Assembly: GCF_003024515.2 (NCBI RefSeq)
Contig: NZ_PYIX02000015.1
Span: forward strand, 1 to 64,000
Length of the DNA: 64,000 nucleotides
DNA from: Acinetobacter sichuanensis
GTDB lineage: Bacteria > Pseudomonadota > Gammaproteobacteria > Pseudomonadales > Moraxellaceae
Reading direction: 5' to 3'
The notes below the pieces were generated by a model. It was not told the DNA's origin. It did no database searches and saw nothing but the letters and a program-made list of their open reading frames with translations. The position numbers were made by a program, and so were the translations under genes. Within the stretch, counting starts at the first letter, position 1. Each line of letters begins with the position of its first letter. Below are positions 60,748 to 64,000 of this stretch, piece by piece.

Positions 60748-61434
60748 TTATTTTGAATAATCACGTGAGCCAAATAATGCCGTACCTACTCTGACCATAG
60801 TTGAACCTGCTGCAATCGCCTCTTTCATATCACCTGACATTCCCATACTTAAAGTATCCCAATCTTCAGCATGTTGATGCTTAGATTTTACCGCCTCAAA
60901 AAGTTGTTTAGCATCATCAAAAGCTGCGGTGTTATTCGGTGCAGGAATTACCATTAAACCACGCAATCTTAAATGTGGAAGTTGGCTAATCTGTTGTACC
61001 AATTCTGCAACTTTGCTAGGTTGGCAGCCATCTTTACTGTCTTGCCCATCAATATTGACTTGCAAACAAATATTTAAAGCTTCTTGGTTTACATCACGTT
61101 GTGTTGATAAACGTTCTGCTATGATTAAACGATCTACCCCATGTACCCAATCAAATTTTTCTGCCAAATACTTGGTTTTATTACGCTGCACATGCCCAAT
61201 AAAATGCCACTCAATATCTAAGTCTTGTAATTTCTCAATTTTCTCTAAAGCTTCTTGTAAATAATTTTCGCCAAAGGCACGCTGCCCAGCCATATACATT
61301 TCTTTTAACATGTCACTTGGATGTGTTTTTGAAACTGCCAATAGTTGTACTTCTGCTTGATCTCGCTGTGCGTTTTGGCAAGCGTGTTCAATCTGTTGCA
61401 GTACATCATTACGTGCTTGTTTTAAATCATTCAT
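60748..61434 (-). CDS. yggS: PLP homeostasis protein, YggS family
   Basis: A pyridoxal phosphate-binding protein (PLPBP/COG0325) that balances free PLP and amino acid pools. The 228-residue protein has the PLP Lys in LLAVSKTHPSDML, GENYLQEALEKIEKL, WHFIGHVQRNKTKYL, LQVNIDGQDSKDGC, LRGLMVIPAP and SMGMSGDMKEAIAAGSTMVRVGTALFG, all conserved. It is divergent from pilT, the common order in Pseudomonas and Acinetobacter; the usual proC is not beside it here, where a thioesterase follows instead. Confidence 0.94.
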   Translation of the reverse strand: MNDLKQARNDVLQQIEHACQNAQRDQAEVQLLAVSKTHPSDMLKEMYMAGQRAFGENYLQEALEKIEKLQDLDIEWHFIGHVQRNKTKYLAEKFDWVHGVDRLIIAERLSTQRDVNQEALNICLQVNIDGQDSKDGCQPSKVAELVQQISQLPHLRLRGLMVIPAPNNTAAFDDAKQLFEAVKSKHQHAEDWDTLSMGMSGDMKEAIAAGSTMVRVGTALFGSRDYSK

Positions 61435-61555
61435 TAACCATCATTCCATTTAAAAAAATTTCAGCTTTCTTGTTCATCAAATGTTGGTTATGCTGAACGA
61501 AAGCCTTATCATTCTACAAAATAATTATGTAAATAGGTTTTACTTTGGGGACATT

Positions 61556-62593
61556 ATGGACATTACAGAACTACTAGCATTTTCCGTTAAAAATGGTGCA
61601 TCAGATTTACACTTATCAGCAGGTATGCCACCAATGATTCGTGTCGATGGTGAAGTGCGCCGTATTAACTTACCTGCGTTTGAACATAAAGATGTACACC
61701 GTCTTGTTTATGACATTATGAATGATAAACAACGTCGTGATTATGAAGAACAACTTGAAACTGACTTTTCATTTGAAGTTCCAGGGGTAGCACGTTTTCG
61801 TGTCAACGCATTTAACCAAAACCGTGGCGCAGGTGCAGTATTTCGTACCATTCCGTCAAAAGTACTCACCATGGAGGACTTAGGTTTAGGTCAAATCTTT
61901 AAGGATATTTGTGAATATCCGCGTGGTATTGTATTGGTCACAGGTCCAACAGGTTCTGGTAAATCAACCACTTTGGCAGCAATGCTTGATTATATTAATG
62001 ATAATCGCTATGACCATATTTTAACTGTCGAAGACCCGATCGAGTTTGTACATCAGTCTAAAAAATGTCTGATTAACCAACGTGAAGTCCATCGTGATAC
62101 ACATGGTTTTAACGAAGCACTACGTTCCGCACTTCGTGAAGACCCTGATATTATTTTGGTCGGTGAGATGCGTGACTTAGAAACGATTCGTTTGGCACTG
62201 ACTGCAGCAGAAACAGGTCACTTAGTCTTTGGTACACTGCATACCACCTCTGCGGCAAAAACCATTGACCGTGTTATTGACGTGTTCCCTGCCGAAGAAA
62301 AAGATATGGTTCGTGCCATGTTGTCAGAGTCTTTACAAGCCGTTATTTCGCAAACACTGCTTAAGAAAAATGGCGGTGGTCGAGTTGCTGCACACGAAAT
62401 TATGATCGGTGTACCTGCGATTCGTAACTTGATTCGTGAAAATAAAGTCGCTCAAATGTATTCTGCAATTCAGACAGGTGCAAACTACGGTATGACAACG
62501 CTAGATCAAAGCTTAAAAACCTTGGTTGCAAAAGGCACGATCAGCCCTCAAGTTGCACGTAATGCCGCAAAACAGCCAGAATCATTCTTATAA
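61556..62593 (+). CDS. pilT: type IV pilus retraction ATPase PilT
   Basis: PilT depolymerises type IV pili and drives twitching motility and DNA uptake. The 345-residue hexameric ATPase has the PAS-like N domain, Walker A GPTGSGKST near 130-138, the Asp box TVEDPIEF, Walker B ILVGEMRD and the His box GHLVFGTLHTT. The start at 61556 gives the normal PilT N terminus (MDITELLAFSVKNGASDLHLS) and has GGGGA six bases upstream; a longer frame from 61481 is rejected. pilU follows 26 bp later. Confidence 0.96.
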   Translation: MDITELLAFSVKNGASDLHLSAGMPPMIRVDGEVRRINLPAFEHKDVHRLVYDIMNDKQRRDYEEQLETDFSFEVPGVARFRVNAFNQNRGAGAVFRTIPSKVLTMEDLGLGQIFKDICEYPRGIVLVTGPTGSGKSTTLAAMLDYINDNRYDHILTVEDPIEFVHQSKKCLINQREVHRDTHGFNEALRSALREDPDIILVGEMRDLETIRLALTAAETGHLVFGTLHTTSAAKTIDRVIDVFPAEEKDMVRAMLSESLQAVISQTLLKKNGGGRVAAHEIMIGVPAIRNLIRENKVAQMYSAIQTGANYGMTTLDQSLKTLVAKGTISPQVARNAAKQPESFL

Positions 62594-62619
62594 TTAAAAA
62601 ATAAATTTGGGGAATTAGA

Positions 62620-63738
62620 ATGGATTTTAATGATTTGCTCAATATGATGATTGAGCAAAAAGCATCAGATTTATTTATTACTGCTGATGTTGAACCATCA
62701 ATGAAAATTAATGGTCAAATTGTCCCTGTCGTTAAAACCAAGTTGACAGGTGAAGTTGTTGGTCAAATCATTCATTCAATCATGAGTGATAAACAACGTA
62801 AAGAATTTGCAGAAACACGTGAATGTAACTTTGCTATTGTAAATAAAGACAAAACTGCTCGTTTTCGTGTGAGTGCTTTTCAGCAACGCGACCAACCGGG
62901 TATGATTTTACGTCGAATCGAAACCGTTATTCCAACGATGGAAGAGCTAAAACTTCCACCTATTTTAAAAGATTTAGCCATGACTAAACGTGGCATTATC
63001 ATTTTTGTAGGTGCAACGGGTACAGGTAAATCAACATCTTTAGCATCTATCATTGGTTATCGTAATCAAAACTCTAAAGGTCATATCATTACCATTGAAG
63101 ACCCGATTGAATTTGTTCACGAACATGCAGGCTGTATTATTACGCAACGCGAAGTCGGTATTGATACTGACTCATTTGAAATTGCACTGAAAAATACTTT
63201 ACGTCAAGCACCTGATGTGATCTTAATTGGTGAGATTCGTTCTCGTGAAACCATGGATTATGCTATTGCCTTTGCTGAAACAGGTCACTTGGTTTTTGCA
63301 ACACTGCATGCCAACAACGCCAACCAAGCCATTGACCGTATTATTCACTTCTTTGAATCTGATCGTCATGGACAGTTATTTATGGACTTATCGCTTAACT
63401 TAAAAGCGATGGTTGCACAACAGCTTATTCCAACACCTGATGGAAATTCACGTCGTGCTGCGATTGAAATTTTAATCAATTCACCTTTAATTTCAGACTT
63501 AATCCGTAAAGGTGATGTGCATGAAATTAAGGATTTGATGAAACGATCGCGTGAACTGGGGATGCAAACTTTTGACCAAGCATTATTTGACCTCTATAAA
63601 GCTGGGCAAATTACCTATAAAGATGCACTGAAACACGCAGACTCACCAAATGACTTACGTCTACAAATCAAGTTAGATGAAGAAGGTGGCGCTCAACTTC
63701 TCAATGCGAACAATAAACTTACTTTTGATGGTCAATAG
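62620..63738 (+). CDS. pilU: type IV pilus ATPase PilU
   Basis: A PilT paralogue that supports pilus retraction together with PilT. The 372-residue protein has Walker A GATGTGKST near 130, the Asp box TIEDPIEF, Walker B ILIGEIRS and the His box GHLVFATLHANNANQA. The C-terminal extension (LRLQIKLDEEGGAQLL) is longer than in PilT. A strong bidirectional terminator lies 14 bp after the stop. Confidence 0.95.
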   Translation: MDFNDLLNMMIEQKASDLFITADVEPSMKINGQIVPVVKTKLTGEVVGQIIHSIMSDKQRKEFAETRECNFAIVNKDKTARFRVSAFQQRDQPGMILRRIETVIPTMEELKLPPILKDLAMTKRGIIIFVGATGTGKSTSLASIIGYRNQNSKGHIITIEDPIEFVHEHAGCIITQREVGIDTDSFEIALKNTLRQAPDVILIGEIRSRETMDYAIAFAETGHLVFATLHANNANQAIDRIIHFFESDRHGQLFMDLSLNLKAMVAQQLIPTPDGNSRRAAIEILINSPLISDLIRKGDVHEIKDLMKRSRELGMQTFDQALFDLYKAGQITYKDALKHADSPNDLRLQIKLDEEGGAQLLNANNKLTFDGQ

Positions 63739-63751
63739 TATTTATTCAGCA

Positions 63752-63787
63752 TAAAAAAAGAGCAAATTTAAAATTTGCTCTTTTTTA
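63752..63787. terminator. bidirectional terminator between pilU and fur
   Basis: A long stem AAAAAAGAGCAAATTT / AAATTTGCTCTTTTTT serves pilU on the plus strand and fur on the minus strand. Confidence 0.9.
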
Positions 63788-63808
63788 ATTTGTTGTATTT
63801 ATGTGATT

Positions 63809-64000
63809 TTATTTCTTACGAAAAGCTTCCTGACATTCAGGCTCATCACAATAACCATACAAATTCAACGAGTGACCTGTTAAGCTAAAGCCATATTGCT
63901 CAGCCACTTTATGTTGTTCATGTTCGATAATATCATTCGTAAATTCAACAACTTTATTACAGTTTTGACAAACAATATGATCGTGGTGATCTTCTTGCAT
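63809..64000 (-). CDS. fur: ferric uptake regulator Fur, C-terminal part (5' end outside the window)
   Basis: The 63 visible residues are the end of a Fur protein: HHDHIVCQNCNKVVEF has the metal-site HHDH and the CxxC of the structural zinc site, ISNDIIEHEQ-like and GFSLTGHSLNLYGYCDEPECQ the C-terminal domain with the second CxxxxC pair. The ATG at the edge is internal to the gene. Fur represses iron uptake when bound to Fe2+. The order pilT-pilU-fur is typical of Acinetobacter. Confidence 0.9.
   Translation of the reverse strand: MQEDHHDHIVCQNCNKVVEFTNDIIEHEQHKVAEQYGFSLTGHSLNLYGYCDEPECQEAFRKK

Noticed and set aside
61481..61555. Longer start for pilT (25 extra residues)
   Set aside because: The downstream ATG at 61556 has the better ribosome binding site and gives the normal PilT length and N terminus.
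1..64000. CRISPR arrays, tRNA or rRNA genes, prophage or intact insertion sequences
   Set aside because: None were seen on reading the sequence: no regular direct repeats, no transposase or phage structural genes, and no tRNA-like stretches that could be recognised.

Overview
The window reads as a chromosomal segment of an Acinetobacter-like gammaproteobacterium (Moraxellaceae). The evidence is the low GC content with AT-rich intergenic DNA, the smc-zipA pair, the fur / pilU-pilT / yggS neighbourhood, a DusC-type dihydrouridine synthase, an AcnD-type aconitase, nicotinamide salvage by nadV/prs/nrtR, and many small Acinetobacter-style lipoproteins. The species cannot be fixed from the sequence. 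I see no rRNA, tRNA, CRISPR array, intact insertion sequence or prophage.

Layout. 0-5.4 kb (minus): a gene start cut by the left edge, then zipA, smc and a FadR-type GntR regulator with a palindromic candidate operator. 5.6-8.0 kb: a TauE/SafE permease, then birA-coaX with overlapping ends. 8.0-10.6 kb: a hairpin-rich intergenic element, two paralogous MORN-repeat lipoproteins and a small alpha/beta hydrolase. 10.7-14.6 kb: ffh, a divergent CcsA/YpjD-like membrane protein, a tiny zinc-finger protein and dusC. 14.6-22.4 kb: mostly small minus-strand genes, including DUF1176, a NUDIX gene broken by a stop codon, an NTF2-like protein, DUF2939, a YjdM-type zinc ribbon, an SRPBCC protein, rraB, rluA, a diguanylate cyclase and lipoproteins.

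22.4-30.1 kb (minus) is the most interesting unit: five tightly packed genes, in transcription order a SWIM zinc-finger protein, a DUF5691 protein, a MoxR/YehL-type AAA+ ATPase, a DUF5682 protein with TraB/EreA-like motifs, and a vWA protein with an intact MIDAS. It resembles the poorly understood E. coli yehLMPQ genes and probably forms a chaperone-like or conflict-type machine. Upstream lie a perfect 15-bp palindrome and a scar-like stretch holding a truncated signal-peptide start.

30.7-36.3 kb (minus): small unknown genes, DUF4126, a 47-residue zinc ribbon, an LRV-repeat protein, an orphan DarT1-associated NADAR antitoxin homologue with no toxin beside it, and an acnD-like aconitase with no prp genes beside it. 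36.5-46 kb: ygfZ, a secreted unknown, a PQQ-type beta-propeller protein, a small phosphatase, a DsbC-like protein, a 991-residue VIT-vWA-TPR-DUF2135 protein and a Sel1-repeat protein. 46-49.5 kb is an NAD salvage module: prs and nadV (2 bp apart) and the regulator nrtR, whose Nudix box is degenerate; the same 10-mer lies upstream of both transcription units. 49.6-52.3 kb is an accessory patch of unknowns. 52.4-57.2 kb carries sbcD-sbcC. 57.3-59.5 kb holds a small secreted protein and two paralogous lipoproteins. 59.7-64 kb holds a TesB-like thioesterase, yggS, pilT-pilU and the 3' part of fur.

Housekeeping functions (chromosome segregation, division, protein targeting, cofactor synthesis, double-strand end processing, twitching motility) are interleaved with accessory genes, mostly bounded by strong bidirectional terminators.
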